From contig NZ_CANLTL010000013.1 of NCBI RefSeq assembly GCF_947494015.1, forward strand, positions 62,001 to 126,000: a stretch of DNA of 64,000 nucleotides, written 5' to 3'. The DNA comes from an uncultured Cellulomonas sp. Lineage in GTDB: Bacteria > Actinomycetota > Actinomycetes > Actinomycetales > Cellulomonadaceae. Of the stretch, positions 1-10,355 are shown piece by piece. Positions within the stretch are counted from its first letter, which is position 1; every line of letters starts with the position of its first letter. Both the position numbers and the translations under genes were made by a program. The notes under the pieces are model-generated. The model did no database searches, had not been told where the DNA came from, and saw only the letters and a list, made by a program, of their open reading frames with translations.

Positions 1-46
1 CGGACGGAGCCGGCGCACGGAGCACGAGACACGGGGTGGCGAGGGG

Positions 47-892
47 GTGGCACGGGTGCGTCCGTCGGTCCTGAAGTACGTGCGTGTCCGGGACTACCTG
101 CGGTCCCTGGTCACCCACGAGCTGCGGGTCGGTGACGCCATCCCGTCCGAGCGGCTGCTCTGCGAGCGGTTCGGCGTCTCCCGGATGACCGTCCGCCAGG
201 CCGTCGACGCCCTCGTGGTCGAGGGTCTGCTCGAGCGCGAGCAGGGTCGCGGCACGTTCGTCGCACCGGCCAAGGTGGACCTGCAGGTCCGGCTGTCGTC
301 GTTCGGCGAGGAGATGGCACGGCGCGGCATGGTCGCCTCGTCGCGGGTCATCGCCGCCGAGGAGGTGCCGGCCACGCCCGACGTCGCCGACGCGCTGGAG
401 CTGGTCCCCGGCGACCCCGTGCACCACCTGCACCGGGTGCGGTACGCCGACGGGGAGCCGATGGCCATCGAGCAGTCCTGGGTGCCGAGGCTGCTGGTGC
501 CGGGTCTGTTCGACCACGGGCCGCCGACGAGCGTCTACGGCGAGCTGCGCGCCGTCGGGCTCGACCCGGACTGGGGTGAGGACACGGTGGCCGCCTCCGA
601 GATCGACGCACCGGGCGCTGCCATGCTGGGACTGCGGGCGGGAGCAGCGGTGCTCCGGCTGGCACGGCGGACGTTCGCCGGGCAGACGGCGTGCGTCTAC
701 TCGCGGTCCTCCTACCGGGCGGACCGGTACGAGCTGTGGGTCCCGCTGCGGGCGCCCCGGCGCCCGCTGACCCCGCGGACGGACAGGGCGGTCGAGGACG
801 GAGCGCCCCACGACGCAGCGCTCGCCGACACAGCGCTCACCGACACAGCGCTCACCGACACAACGCGCGACATGACGGAGGGCCGGCGATGA
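47..892 (+). CDS. GntR-family transcriptional regulator (HutC/UTRA type)
   Basis: This is a sugar-responsive repressor of the GntR/HutC family. Residues about 10-75 form the N-terminal winged helix; SERLLCERFGVSRMTVRQAV is the recognition-helix region, followed by the wing REQGRGTFV. Residues about 95-235 match a UTRA effector domain, which in this family usually binds a phosphorylated sugar. The last 30 residues are a low-complexity tail rich in Asp, Ala and Thr, encoded by 18-bp tandem repeats. The stop codon overlaps the ATG of the next gene (ATGA), so regulator and PTS genes form one transcription unit. By analogy with DasR/NagR it probably controls the PTS genes beside it, but the sugar is not known. 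The start could equally be the GTG at 56, which has the better-spaced purine tract at 41-47. Confidence 0.9.
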   Translation: MARVRPSVLKYVRVRDYLRSLVTHELRVGDAIPSERLLCERFGVSRMTVRQAVDALVVEGLLEREQGRGTFVAPAKVDLQVRLSSFGEEMARRGMVASSRVIAAEEVPATPDVADALELVPGDPVHHLHRVRYADGEPMAIEQSWVPRLLVPGLFDHGPPTSVYGELRAVGLDPDWGEDTVAASEIDAPGAAMLGLRAGAAVLRLARRTFAGQTACVYSRSSYRADRYELWVPLRAPRRPLTPRTDRAVEDGAPHDAALADTALTDTALTDTTRDMTEGRR

Positions 893-1188
893 CGCGGGCG
901 ACACGCGGTGCAGGGCCACGCGGTGCAGGGACACGCGGTGCAGGGACACGCGCCGCAGGGGCACAGGCGAGCAGCATCCTCGCGGCGCTCGGTGGCGTCG
1001 GGAACATCGTCGACATCGAGCCGTGCACCACACGGCTGCGCTCGGAGGTGCGCGACCCTCGGCTGGTCGACACCGCCGCGCTCCGGGCCGCCGGCAGCCA
1101 CGGCGTGATGATCTCCGGGCGCGTGGTGCAGGTCGTCGTCGGGCCCGGGGTGGACGTCCTCGCGACCGATCTCGAGGACCTGATGTGA
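889..1188 (+). CDS. PTS EIIB component (glucose/GlcNAc family), first copy
   Basis: This is a free-standing EIIB domain of the glucose-superfamily phosphotransferase system. It receives phosphate from EIIA on a cysteine and passes it to sugar at the EIIC permease. The signature IEPCTTRLR is present, with the phosphorylated Cys at residue 46. Compared with the second copy it has an N-terminal extension of about 24 residues made of Gly-Ala-Gly-Thr/Pro-Arg repeats, encoded by 15-bp tandem repeats at about 901-960. The ATG overlaps the stop of the GntR gene. No EIIC permease lies in the window, so it must be encoded upstream or elsewhere. The extension may be non-essential or the true start may lie further in; the domain itself is clear. 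Confidence 0.88.
   Translation: MTRATRGAGPRGAGTRGAGTRAAGAQASSILAALGGVGNIVDIEPCTTRLRSEVRDPRLVDTAALRAAGSHGVMISGRVVQVVVGPGVDVLATDLEDLM
901..960 (+). repeat. 15-bp tandem repeats in the EIIB N-terminal region
   Basis: About four imperfect copies of a 15-bp unit containing ACGCGGTGCAGGG lie end to end just after the EIIB start codon and encode a Gly-Ala-Gly-Thr-Arg-like peptide repeat. Since 15 is a multiple of three, changes in copy number would keep the frame. A second in-frame repeat (18 bp, CACAGCGCTCACCGA core) lies at about 830-866 in the tail of the preceding GntR gene. Confidence 0.75.
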
Positions 1189-1189
1189 C

Positions 1190-1195
1190 TAGTCT
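1190..1195 (+). promoter_or_regulatory. Putative -10 element within a CTAG dyad before the second EIIB
   Basis: TAGTCT fits the actinobacterial -10 consensus TANNNT. It lies within the 8-bp palindrome GACTAGTC (1187-1194), overlapping the stop of the first EIIB gene and about 45 bases before the second EIIB start. The dyad could be an operator for the GntR regulator, but it is only a partial match to known DasR-type sites. This is inference from sequence only. Confidence 0.4.
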
Positions 1196-1240
1196 GGGCG
1201 GGCGGCCGAGGCGGTCGTCGCCGATCAAGGAGGAGAACCC

Positions 1241-1471
1241 ATGAGCAAGGCAGAGCAGATCCTGGCGGCACTCGGCGGCGACGCGAACGTGCTCGACCTG
1301 GAGCCCTGCATCACGCGCCTGCGCGTCGAGGTCGAGAACCCCGAGCTCGTCGACGAGGCCGGGCTCAAGGCGACCGGCGCCTTCGGCATCGTCCGCTCCG
1401 GCAAGGTCGTCCAGGTCGTCGTCGGCCCCGAGGCGGACACGCTCGCGTCGGACATCGAGGACCTGCGCTGA
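1241..1471 (+). CDS. PTS EIIB component (glucose/GlcNAc family), second copy
   Basis: A compact 76-residue EIIB domain with the motif LEPCITRLR and phospho-acceptor Cys23. It is clearly paralogous to the preceding EIIB: both have ILAALGG near the start, the Cys-Ile/Thr-Thr-Arg-Leu-Arg motif, VVQVVVGP, and an acidic end. A strong ribosome binding site, AAGGAGGAG, precedes the ATG. The stop codon shares its last base with the EIIA start, so the two are probably translationally coupled. Two EIIB copies beside one EIIA suggest that one EIIA serves two permeases, or one copy is redundant. Confidence 0.92.
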   Translation: MSKAEQILAALGGDANVLDLEPCITRLRVEVENPELVDEAGLKATGAFGIVRSGKVVQVVVGPEADTLASDIEDLR

Positions 1472-1935
1472 TGACGTCACCGCTCACCGTGCTGGCGCCC
1501 GTCGCCGGCACGGTGGTGGCGATGGCGGACGTCCCGGACCCCGTGTTCGCCGGTGACCTCGTCGGTCCCGGGCTCGCCGTGGACCCCGCGCGTGACGGGA
1601 CGATGGTCGCGGTCGCGCCGGTCGCGGGCCGGATCGTCAAGCTCCACGCGCACGCCTTCGTCATCCAGGCCGACGAGTCGCGCGCGGCCCTGGTGCACCT
1701 GGGCCTGGACACCGTCCAGCTCGGGGGCGAGGGCTTCACGTTGCACGCCAGCGAGGGCGACACCGTCGCGGCCGGCGACGACGTCGTCAGCTGGGACCCC
1801 GCCCAGGTCGAGGCCGGTGGACGGTCGCCCGTCTGCCCGGTCGTCGCGCTGCAGGGCTCACCCGACGCGCTGACGCCGCTGGCCGCGGTGGGATCGACCG
1901 TGCGGGCGGGCGAGCCCCTGCTCGAGTGGGCCTGA
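1471..1935 (+). CDS. PTS EIIA component (Crr-like, glucose family)
   Basis: Cytoplasmic EIIA of the glucose family, which takes phosphate from HPr and hands it to EIIB. Both active-site histidines are visible: His61 in AHAFVI and the phosphorylated His76 in LVHLGLDTVQL. The start PLTVLAPVAGTVV and the GEGF and GDTV segments match the all-beta fold of the family. At 154 residues it is normal length. It overlaps the upstream EIIB by one base and the downstream phosphatase by ten, so the genes are tightly coupled. The motif has Leu-Gly in place of the Phe-Gly of the E. coli protein, a common actinobacterial variant. Confidence 0.93.
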   Translation: MTSPLTVLAPVAGTVVAMADVPDPVFAGDLVGPGLAVDPARDGTMVAVAPVAGRIVKLHAHAFVIQADESRAALVHLGLDTVQLGGEGFTLHASEGDTVAAGDDVVSWDPAQVEAGGRSPVCPVVALQGSPDALTPLAAVGSTVRAGEPLLEWA

Positions 1936-2660
1936 CCCCGGCCCCGTCGCCGGCCGACCATCCCGGTCCGCCCGACGCCGGTCCGCCCGACGTCGGCCGG
2001 TTGCTGACCCGTCCCGGCGCCGGCCTCCTGCTCGACCTCGACGGCACGCTCGTCGACAGCGAGCCGGTCCACCGGGAGGCGTTCCGCGCCTACTTCGCGC
2101 AGCGGGACTGGCCCGTCGACGACGACGTCGTCGCGCAGTTCGCGGGACGGCGCGCGCACGAGGTCTTCGCCGCGCTCGACGGTCCGTGGCGCGGTGAGGA
2201 CCCGCACCGGCTCACGGCGGGGGTCGTGGCGGCGCTCGGCACCGCGACGGCAGAGCCGGTGCTCGTCCCGGGCGCGGCGCAGCTGCTCGCCGCCTGCACC
2301 CGGACGGGCCTCGCGGTCGCCGTCGTCACCTCCGCGCACCGGCGCTGGGCCGCGGACGTGGTGCGACGGCTCGGCGTCGACCCCGACGCCCTGCCGATGG
2401 TGACGGCCGACGAGTGCCGCCACGGCAAGCCCGACCCGGAGCCCTACCGGCGCGGCGCGCAGCGGCTCGGCCTGGACCCGGCGGGGCTCGTCGCCGCCGA
2501 GGACACCCCCGCCGGCATCGCCTCGGCGCGCGCCGCCGGCGTCGGCCGGGTGCTCGGGCTGACGACGACGCTCGCCGCGGACCGGCTGCGCGACGCCGGC
2601 GCGCACGTCACCGCCCCGGACCTGCGGGCACTGGCCCGCGCGGTCACCGCTCGGGGCTGA
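1926..2660 (+). CDS. HAD-superfamily sugar-phosphate phosphatase/phosphoglucomutase-like
   Basis: A HAD hydrolase of the beta-phosphoglucomutase/sugar phosphatase subgroup. Motif I DLDGTLVDSEPVH contains the nucleophile Asp37 and the acid/base Asp39. VVTSAHRR is motif II, the HGKPDPEPY segment gives the motif III lysine, and AAEDTPAGIASARAAG is motif IV. A helical cap domain lies between motifs I and II. The first 30 residues are a Pro-Ala-Asp-rich extension, and translation starts at a GTG inside the EIIA gene. Its place in a PTS operon suggests that it acts on the phosphorylated sugar brought in by the transporter; the substrate cannot be read from sequence. Its 3' end overlaps the convergent mscS gene by 17 bases. 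Confidence 0.85.
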   Translation: MGLTPAPSPADHPGPPDAGPPDVGRLLTRPGAGLLLDLDGTLVDSEPVHREAFRAYFAQRDWPVDDDVVAQFAGRRAHEVFAALDGPWRGEDPHRLTAGVVAALGTATAEPVLVPGAAQLLAACTRTGLAVAVVTSAHRRWAADVVRRLGVDPDALPMVTADECRHGKPDPEPYRRGAQRLGLDPAGLVAAEDTPAGIASARAAGVGRVLGLTTTLAADRLRDAGAHVTAPDLRALARAVTARG

Positions 2661-3690
2661 CACCCGCCGGCACGGACCCGGACGGGCGCTCGACGACGAC
2701 CTCGCGGCGGGGCAGCGCCAGGTCGATGCCCTCGGCGGCCAGCCGGGTGCGGATCCGGGCCCGCAGCTCGCGCGAGATCTGCCACTGCGTGGACGGCGCG
2801 ACCTTGACCAGCAGCCGCAGCATCACGCCCTCCGCGGTGAGGTCCTCGATCCCGGCGACCTCCGGCTCCTCGAGCACCATGTGCCCGAGCTCCTCGTCCG
2901 CCGCCACCTCCGCGGCGGCCGCCAGCATCAGCCTGCGCACCCGGGGCACGTCCTCGTCGGACAGCACCCGCAGCTCGAGCAGCGCCCGGGACCAGCCCTG
3001 CGTCATGTTGCCCACCCGCAGGATCTCGCCGTTGCGGACGTACCACAGGGTGCCGTCCAGGGACCGGACCTGGGTGACCCGCAGGCCGACCTGCTCGACG
3101 GTGCCGACCGCCTCGCCGAGGTCGATCACGTCACCCACGCCGTACTGGTCCTCGACGAGCATCGAGATCCCGGCGAGGAAGTCCTTGACCAGCGTCTGGG
3201 CGCCGAAGCCCAGCGCGACGCCGACCACGCCGGCGGAGGCGAGCAGCGGTCCCACGTCGACGTGCAGGATGCCCAGGACGATCACGACGGCGAGGGCGCC
3301 GACCACGAACCCGCTGATCGAGCGCAGCACGGAGCCCATCGTCTCGGCGCGCTGCACCCGCCGTGCGGCGCCCAGCGGGCTCGGGTCCGGCCCGGGGCCG
3401 TCCTGCCGCAGACCGCGGGAGAGCAGCGCCGCGGCGTGCCGGTGCACCGTCGGGGTGCCGTCGACGATCCGCTTGACCGTGTGCGCGATCGACGTGCGCA
3501 GCAGCGCGAGCACGATCGCGCCGATGAGGATCGTCAGGCCGATCTGCCACGCGGGCGTGACCAGCCCGTCGAACCAGCGACCCACCTGCTCGGTGTCCGG
3601 CAGCGTCGGACCGTCCGTCGACGTCGGGTCCGGGGCCGGCTCGGCGGCGAGGCGGGCGAGGGTCAGGACGACGTCGGATGCGGCGAGCAT
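2644..3690 (-). CDS. Small-conductance mechanosensitive channel (MscS family)
   Basis: An inner-membrane channel of 348 residues that opens under membrane tension and releases solutes in osmotic downshock. A hydrophobic segment at about 48-66 and a long one at about 120-160 precede the pore helix, which carries the Gly/Ala-rich run ASAGVVGVALGFGAQTLV. The beta domain follows (DVIDLGEAVGTVEQVGLRVT and NGEILRVGN), then a C-terminal alpha/beta domain. I chose the ATG at 3690, just downstream of a TACCCT -10 element on the minus strand (3699-3704). Longer reading would run into the malQ promoter region. It is transcribed away from malQ and converges on the HAD gene. Confidence 0.9.
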   Translation of the reverse strand: MLAASDVVLTLARLAAEPAPDPTSTDGPTLPDTEQVGRWFDGLVTPAWQIGLTILIGAIVLALLRTSIAHTVKRIVDGTPTVHRHAAALLSRGLRQDGPGPDPSPLGAARRVQRAETMGSVLRSISGFVVGALAVVIVLGILHVDVGPLLASAGVVGVALGFGAQTLVKDFLAGISMLVEDQYGVGDVIDLGEAVGTVEQVGLRVTQVRSLDGTLWYVRNGEILRVGNMTQGWSRALLELRVLSDEDVPRVRRLMLAAAAEVAADEELGHMVLEEPEVAGIEDLTAEGVMLRLLVKVAPSTQWQISRELRARIRTRLAAEGIDLALPRREVVVERPSGSVPAGVSPER

Positions 3691-3796
3691 GGCTGACAAG
3701 GGTAGTCGCGGCGGCACCCGGACCCCGACCAGCGGGACTGGGACCGGCACCAGCACCGGCCGCCGGACCCACCGCGCCTGTCCCCGTGCGCTCTGG

Positions 3797-3802
3797 CAGG
3801 AT
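3797..3802 (+). promoter_or_regulatory. Putative leaderless -10 element for malQ
   Basis: CAGGAT ends seven bases before the GTG at 3810, the spacing expected if transcription starts at the start codon itself. The same arrangement recurs at several other genes in this window. No Shine-Dalgarno sequence lies at a suitable distance. Confidence 0.45.
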
Positions 3803-3809
3803 CGGCGTC

Positions 3810-5942
3810 GTGCCAGCACCGACCGACGACGTCCCGGACACCCTCGTACAGCTCGCGGAGGCCTACGGCATCGCGCCGCGCTACCAGAGCTTCGCCGGCC
3901 CCGAGGAGCAGGTCTCGCCGACGACGCTCGTCGCCCTGCTCGCCGCCATGGGGGTCGACGCGTCGTCGCCCGAGCGGGTCGAGGTCGCGCTCGCGCACGT
4001 GCGCGACGAGCCGTGGCGGCGCACCCTGCCGCCGGTCCTCGTCGTGGTCGCCGGTGAGCGGTCCGAGGTGCCGGTGCACCTGCGCCACGGCGACCCGGTG
4101 GAGGTGTGGGTCGAGCTCGAGGCCGAGTCCGGCGGTGGGCGCCGGGAGGTGCAGCAGGTGGACCACCACACCGAGCCGCGCACGGTCGACGGCCGTGAGA
4201 CCGGCCGGGCCACGTTCGCCCTCCCGGCCGACCTGCCGCTGGGCTGGCACACGCTGCACGCCGACGGCCCGGGAGGTCCGGCGGAGTGCGTCCTGGTGGT
4301 GACCCCGCGCCGCCTCGAGCTGCCCGCCCACCTGGAGGAGCAGCGCGCGTGGGGGTTCATGGCGCAGCTGTACTCGGTGCGGTCCCAGGAGTCCTGGGGG
4401 GTCGGGGACCTCGCCGACCTGGCCGAGATCATGCGCCTGGCCGGGCACCGCTGCGGCGCCGACTTCGTGCTGATCAACCCGCTGCACGCGGCCGAGCCGA
4501 TCGCCCCGATGAGCCCGTCCCCGTACCTGCCGACGACGCGTCGCTTCGTCAACCCGCTGTACGTCCGTCCCGAGGACGTGCGCGAGACGGCGTACCTGTC
4601 CGCGGCCGACCGGTCGCTGGTGGAGTGGGCCGGCGAGCCGGTCCGCACCGCCTCGACCGACACCGGGCCGATCGACCGCGACGCCGCGTGGGCGGCGAAG
4701 AAGAGCGCGCTCGAGGTCGTCTTCGCCGCGCCGCGCTCGGCCGCCCGTCGCGACGCCTTCGACCGCTTCCGCGCCGAGCAGGGTCAGGGCCTGGAGGACT
4801 TCGCGCTGTGGTCCGCGCTGTGCGAGCGGTACGGCCACCCCGGCGAGTGGCCCGAGGAGGCGCACGACCCCGCGTCGTCGTTCGTGGCGCAGGCCCGCGA
4901 GGAGCTGGCGGACCGGGTCACCTTCCACTGCTGGCTGCAGTGGGTCGCGGACGAGCAGCTGGCCGCCGCCCAGCGCGCCGCGCACGAGGGGGGCATGCGG
5001 ATCGGGGTCATGCACGACCTCGCCGTCGGCGTGCACCCCGAGGGGGCCGACGCGTGGTCGCTGCGCGAGGTGCTCGCCCGGCACGTCGGCGTCGGGGCCC
5101 CGCCGGACATGTACAACCAGCAGGGCCAGAACTGGTCCCAGCCGCCGTGGCGGCCGGACGCGCTGGCCCGCGCCGGCTACGCGCCGTACCGGGACATGCT
5201 GCGCACGGTCCTGCGGCACGCCGGCGCGATCCGGATCGACCACATCCTCGGCCTGTTCCGGCTGTGGTGGATCCCGGACGGCTCGTCGCCGTCGGACGGC
5301 GCGTACGTGCGCTACGACCACGACGCGCTGGTGGGCATCCTGTGCCTGGAGGCGGCGCGTGCGGGGGCCGTCGTGATCGGTGAGGACCTCGGGCTGGTGG
5401 AGCCCTGGGTGCGCGACTACCTGAGCGACCGGGGCGTGCTGGGCACGTCGGTGCTGTGGTTCGAGCAGCGCGACGACCGCCCGCTGCCGCCGGAGAATTA
5501 TCGCCGGCTCGCCCTGGCGACGGTCACGACGCACGACCTGCCGCCCACGGCCGGGTACCTCGCCGACGAGCACGTCGCGATCCGCGAGCGACTGGGCCTG
5601 CTCACCGAGCCCGCGGCCGTGGTGCGGCGCGCGGCCGAGGTGGAGCGTGACCGCTTCCTGCGCCTGCTGGACGACCGCGGCCTGCTCAGCGAGGACCCGT
5701 CCGAGCGGGAGATCGTCGAGGCGCTGCACCGGCTGGTGATGCAGACCCCGTCGGTGCTGGTCGGCGTCGCGCTGGTGGACGCCGTCGGCGAGCGGCGTGC
5801 GCAGAACCAGCCGGGCACCAACGAGGAGTACCCGAACTGGAAGGTCCCGCTCGCCGACGGCGCGGGACGGCTGGTCACCGTCGACGAGCTGTTCGACAAC
5901 CCGCGGCTGACGTCGCTGGTGGCGGCGCTCAACCGGCGCTGA
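3810..5942 (+). CDS. malQ: 4-alpha-glucanotransferase (amylomaltase, GH77)
   Basis: Cytoplasmic GH77 enzyme that transfers alpha-1,4-glucan segments between maltodextrins, feeding maltose and glycogen metabolism. It has 710 residues, typical of the long actinobacterial form with an extra N-terminal domain of about 170 residues. The catalytic centre is intact: nucleophile Asp477 in RIDHILGLFRLWWIP, acid/base Glu525 in GEDLG, and stabilising Asp576 in THDLP. ERRAQNQPGTNEEYPNW near the end is also characteristic. The GTG at 3810 was preferred over upstream in-frame starts because those would overlap the mscS gene and its promoter. It is monocistronic and ends at a strong hairpin shared with pepN. 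Confidence 0.95.
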   Translation: MPAPTDDVPDTLVQLAEAYGIAPRYQSFAGPEEQVSPTTLVALLAAMGVDASSPERVEVALAHVRDEPWRRTLPPVLVVVAGERSEVPVHLRHGDPVEVWVELEAESGGGRREVQQVDHHTEPRTVDGRETGRATFALPADLPLGWHTLHADGPGGPAECVLVVTPRRLELPAHLEEQRAWGFMAQLYSVRSQESWGVGDLADLAEIMRLAGHRCGADFVLINPLHAAEPIAPMSPSPYLPTTRRFVNPLYVRPEDVRETAYLSAADRSLVEWAGEPVRTASTDTGPIDRDAAWAAKKSALEVVFAAPRSAARRDAFDRFRAEQGQGLEDFALWSALCERYGHPGEWPEEAHDPASSFVAQAREELADRVTFHCWLQWVADEQLAAAQRAAHEGGMRIGVMHDLAVGVHPEGADAWSLREVLARHVGVGAPPDMYNQQGQNWSQPPWRPDALARAGYAPYRDMLRTVLRHAGAIRIDHILGLFRLWWIPDGSSPSDGAYVRYDHDALVGILCLEAARAGAVVIGEDLGLVEPWVRDYLSDRGVLGTSVLWFEQRDDRPLPPENYRRLALATVTTHDLPPTAGYLADEHVAIRERLGLLTEPAAVVRRAAEVERDRFLRLLDDRGLLSEDPSEREIVEALHRLVMQTPSVLVGVALVDAVGERRAQNQPGTNEEYPNWKVPLADGAGRLVTVDELFDNPRLTSLVAALNRR

Positions 5943-5947
5943 CGTCC

Positions 5948-5983
5948 GCGAGCCGGCCGGGGAGCAGGTCCCGGCCGGCTCGC
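5948..5983. terminator. Hairpin between convergent malQ and pepN
   Basis: A perfect 14-bp inverted repeat (arms 5948-5961 and 5970-5983, 8-base loop) lies six bases after the malQ stop and 37 bases from the pepN stop. There is no T tract, as is common in high-GC actinobacteria. It could terminate transcription from both sides. Confidence 0.7.
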
Positions 5984-6019
5984 CGCGGGCTCACGGCAGG
6001 GCGGCTCACCGCGAGCGGA

Positions 6020-8608
<2,589 letters not shown>

Positions 8609-8742
8609 GCGGGACTCCTTCGTGGTGGGCTGCCGCGGAATCATCCCATGCACGCGGGGGTTGGCCCATCGGCGACGCCGGCCACCGGCATGGCCGCGAG
8701 CCACACCACGAGCACGACAGTCCGCACCACCTGGAGGCATCC

Positions 8743-9378
8743 GTGAGCGCAGCACCCACCGACCGCACGTCCCCGGCCCGTCCCGTCGTCGACTTCTGGT
8801 TCGACCCCGCATGCCCCTGGGCGTGGATGACGTCGCGCTGGATGGACGACGTGTCGCAGCTGCGCGACGTCGACGTGCGCTGGCACGTGATGAGCCTGGC
8901 CGTGCTGAACGAGGGCCGCGACCTGCCCGAGGACTACCGGCGGAGCATGACCGAGGCGTGGGGTCCGGTCCGGGTGATCATCGCCGCCGCGCAGGCGCAC
9001 GGGGACGGGGTCGTCAAGCCGCTGTACGACGCGATGGGGACGCGCCGGCACCCCGGTGGCCGCCGGGACACCGCGGCGATCATCGCCGAGTCGCTCGCGG
9101 AGGTCGGCCTGCCGGCCGAGCTCGCGGACGCCGCGAGCACCGACGCGTACGACGAGGCGCTGCGCGAGTCGCACGCCGCGGGGATCGGCATGGTGGGCGA
9201 GGACGTCGGCACGCCCGTCGTCGCGATCGACGGGGTCGGCTTCTTCGGCCCCGTGATGACCCCGGCGCCGACGGGTGAGGACGCCGCCACGCTCTTCGAC
9301 GGGCTGCACCTGGTGACGCAGGTCCCCGGCTTCTACGAGCTCAAGCGCACCCGCACGCAGGGGCCGGTCTTCGCCTGA
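8743..9378 (+). CDS. Rv2466c-like mycothiol-dependent nitroreductase / DsbA-fold protein
   Basis: A thioredoxin-fold protein of 211 residues closely resembling mycobacterial Rv2466c, which uses mycothiol as reductant and can reduce nitro compounds. Matching segments include VVDFWFDPACPWAW, WHVMSLAVLNE, AWGPVRVIIAAAQAHG, GEDVGTPVV and the C-terminal FELKRTRTQ-like end. The active site reads CPWA (Cys24, Ala27) rather than the CPWC of Rv2466c, so the resolving cysteine is missing and a monothiol mechanism is likely. GGAGG precedes the GTG start. There is no signal peptide, so it is cytoplasmic. Assignment to the family is firm; the substrate is unknown. Confidence 0.85.
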   Translation: MSAAPTDRTSPARPVVDFWFDPACPWAWMTSRWMDDVSQLRDVDVRWHVMSLAVLNEGRDLPEDYRRSMTEAWGPVRVIIAAAQAHGDGVVKPLYDAMGTRRHPGGRRDTAAIIAESLAEVGLPAELADAASTDAYDEALRESHAAGIGMVGEDVGTPVVAIDGVGFFGPVMTPAPTGEDAATLFDGLHLVTQVPGFYELKRTRTQGPVFA

Positions 9379-9390
9379 CGAGCGGTCCGG

Positions 9391-9468
9391 GCCGCCGACC
9401 GGCCGCCGACCGGCCGCCGACGGGCAGAGCACGGGCGGGGCTGGGCGCATGTGGCCCAGCCCCGCCCG
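9391..9468. terminator. Tandem 11-mers followed by a perfect 15-bp hairpin
   Basis: Just after the Rv2466c-like gene there are three copies of GCCGCCGACCG in a row (about 9391-9422). A perfect 15-bp inverted repeat follows (arms 9432-9446 and 9454-9468, 7-base loop). The hairpin probably ends transcription before the next gene at 9568. Confidence 0.65.
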
Positions 9469-9567
9469 GCGTGCCAGGCTGTCAGCCGACCTGACGACCG
9501 CCGACCTCGGGGGACGGCGTGACGTCGACCGCCACCACGACGACGCACAGCTGGAGGACGACCACCG

Positions 9568-10170
9568 ATGGACGAGTCGACGACGACCGGGACGACGCGC
9601 GGCCGGCGTGGTCTGGGCCTCGGCCTGACCGTCTTCATCGTGGTCGACGTGCTGCTCGTGCTCGCGGCCCTGGTCGCCCTGGCGGCCTACCTGTCGGGGC
9701 GGGACGACGGCGCCGCGCCGACCGCCGAGCCGACCCCGTCGGTCACCTCGTCCGCCCCCGACCGCGAGCCGACGCCGGAGCCGACCCCGAGCGAGCCGGA
9801 GCCCACGCCCAGCGAGCCGGGCGTCGAGCCGACGACCTTCGCGTCGCCCAGCGGCAACATCGCGTGCGACGTCTCCGTGGACGCCGCCACCTGCACGATC
9901 GCGGACAGCACCGCGGAGCCGGTCACGGTCGAGGGGTGCCCCGGCCCCGTCGGGCCGATCGTCACCGTGACGGCGGACGGCGCGAGCACGCCCTGCATCA
10001 CCGGTGCGCTGCCCGGGCCCGCCGCGCCGGGGACGCCCGTGCTCGAGTACGGGCAGTCCACGGCCGTCGGCGACTTCACCTGCCTGAGCGAGACCACCGG
10101 CGTGACCTGCCGGCACGAGCCGTCCGGTGCGGGCTTCAGCCTCGCCCGCGCCGGGGTGCAGCTGTTCTGA
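9568..10170 (+). CDS. Membrane-anchored Cys-rich extracytoplasmic protein (DUF6636-like)
   Basis: A 200-residue protein of unknown function. A basic N-terminus is followed by one hydrophobic segment (about 17-42) that should anchor it in the membrane. Then comes a Pro-Glu-Thr-Ser linker with [17 protein letters not shown] repeats. The exported C-terminal domain carries six cysteines in the order ASPSGNIACDVS, ATCTI, EGCPG, TPCI, FTCLS and VTCRHE, which probably form disulfides. The SPSGNIxC start and the end with Cys-Arg then GFSLARAG resemble the DUF6636 family found in actinobacteria. GGAGG precedes the ATG. It is followed by a strong hairpin and then the GH43 gene. Function cannot be stated. 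Confidence 0.7.
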   Translation: MDESTTTGTTRGRRGLGLGLTVFIVVDVLLVLAALVALAAYLSGRDDGAAPTAEPTPSVTSSAPDREPTPEPTPSEPEPTPSEPGVEPTTFASPSGNIACDVSVDAATCTIADSTAEPVTVEGCPGPVGPIVTVTADGASTPCITGALPGPAAPGTPVLEYGQSTAVGDFTCLSETTGVTCRHEPSGAGFSLARAGVQLF

Positions 10171-10260
10171 CCGCGCGCGTCCGACTGGCCTGCGCACGAC
10201 CGCGTACGACCGGCGCAGGACCGGCTGACGCACGGGTCGCCGATGCACCATCCTGGGCGG

Positions 10261-10288
10261 GTCCTGCGCGCACGCTTGCGCGCAGGAC
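10261..10288. terminator. Perfect 12-bp hairpin upstream of the GH43 gene
   Basis: GTCCTGCGCGCA and its exact reverse complement are separated by only four bases (arms 10261-10272 and 10277-10288). It lies 90 bases after the DUF6636-like gene and 67 bases before the GH43 start. It is most simply a terminator, but the position also suits a repressor site for the glycosidase. Confidence 0.6.
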
Positions 10289-10355
10289 GGCGCGCCGCGA
10301 CGTCGCGGGGCGCTCCGACCGACGACACCGCCGTCGTCCCATCGAGAGGTGCACA

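Noticed and set aside
1187-1194. DasR-type operator
   Set aside because: Only the central CTAG and a few flanking bases fit; the outer half-sites are missing, so no regulator can be named.
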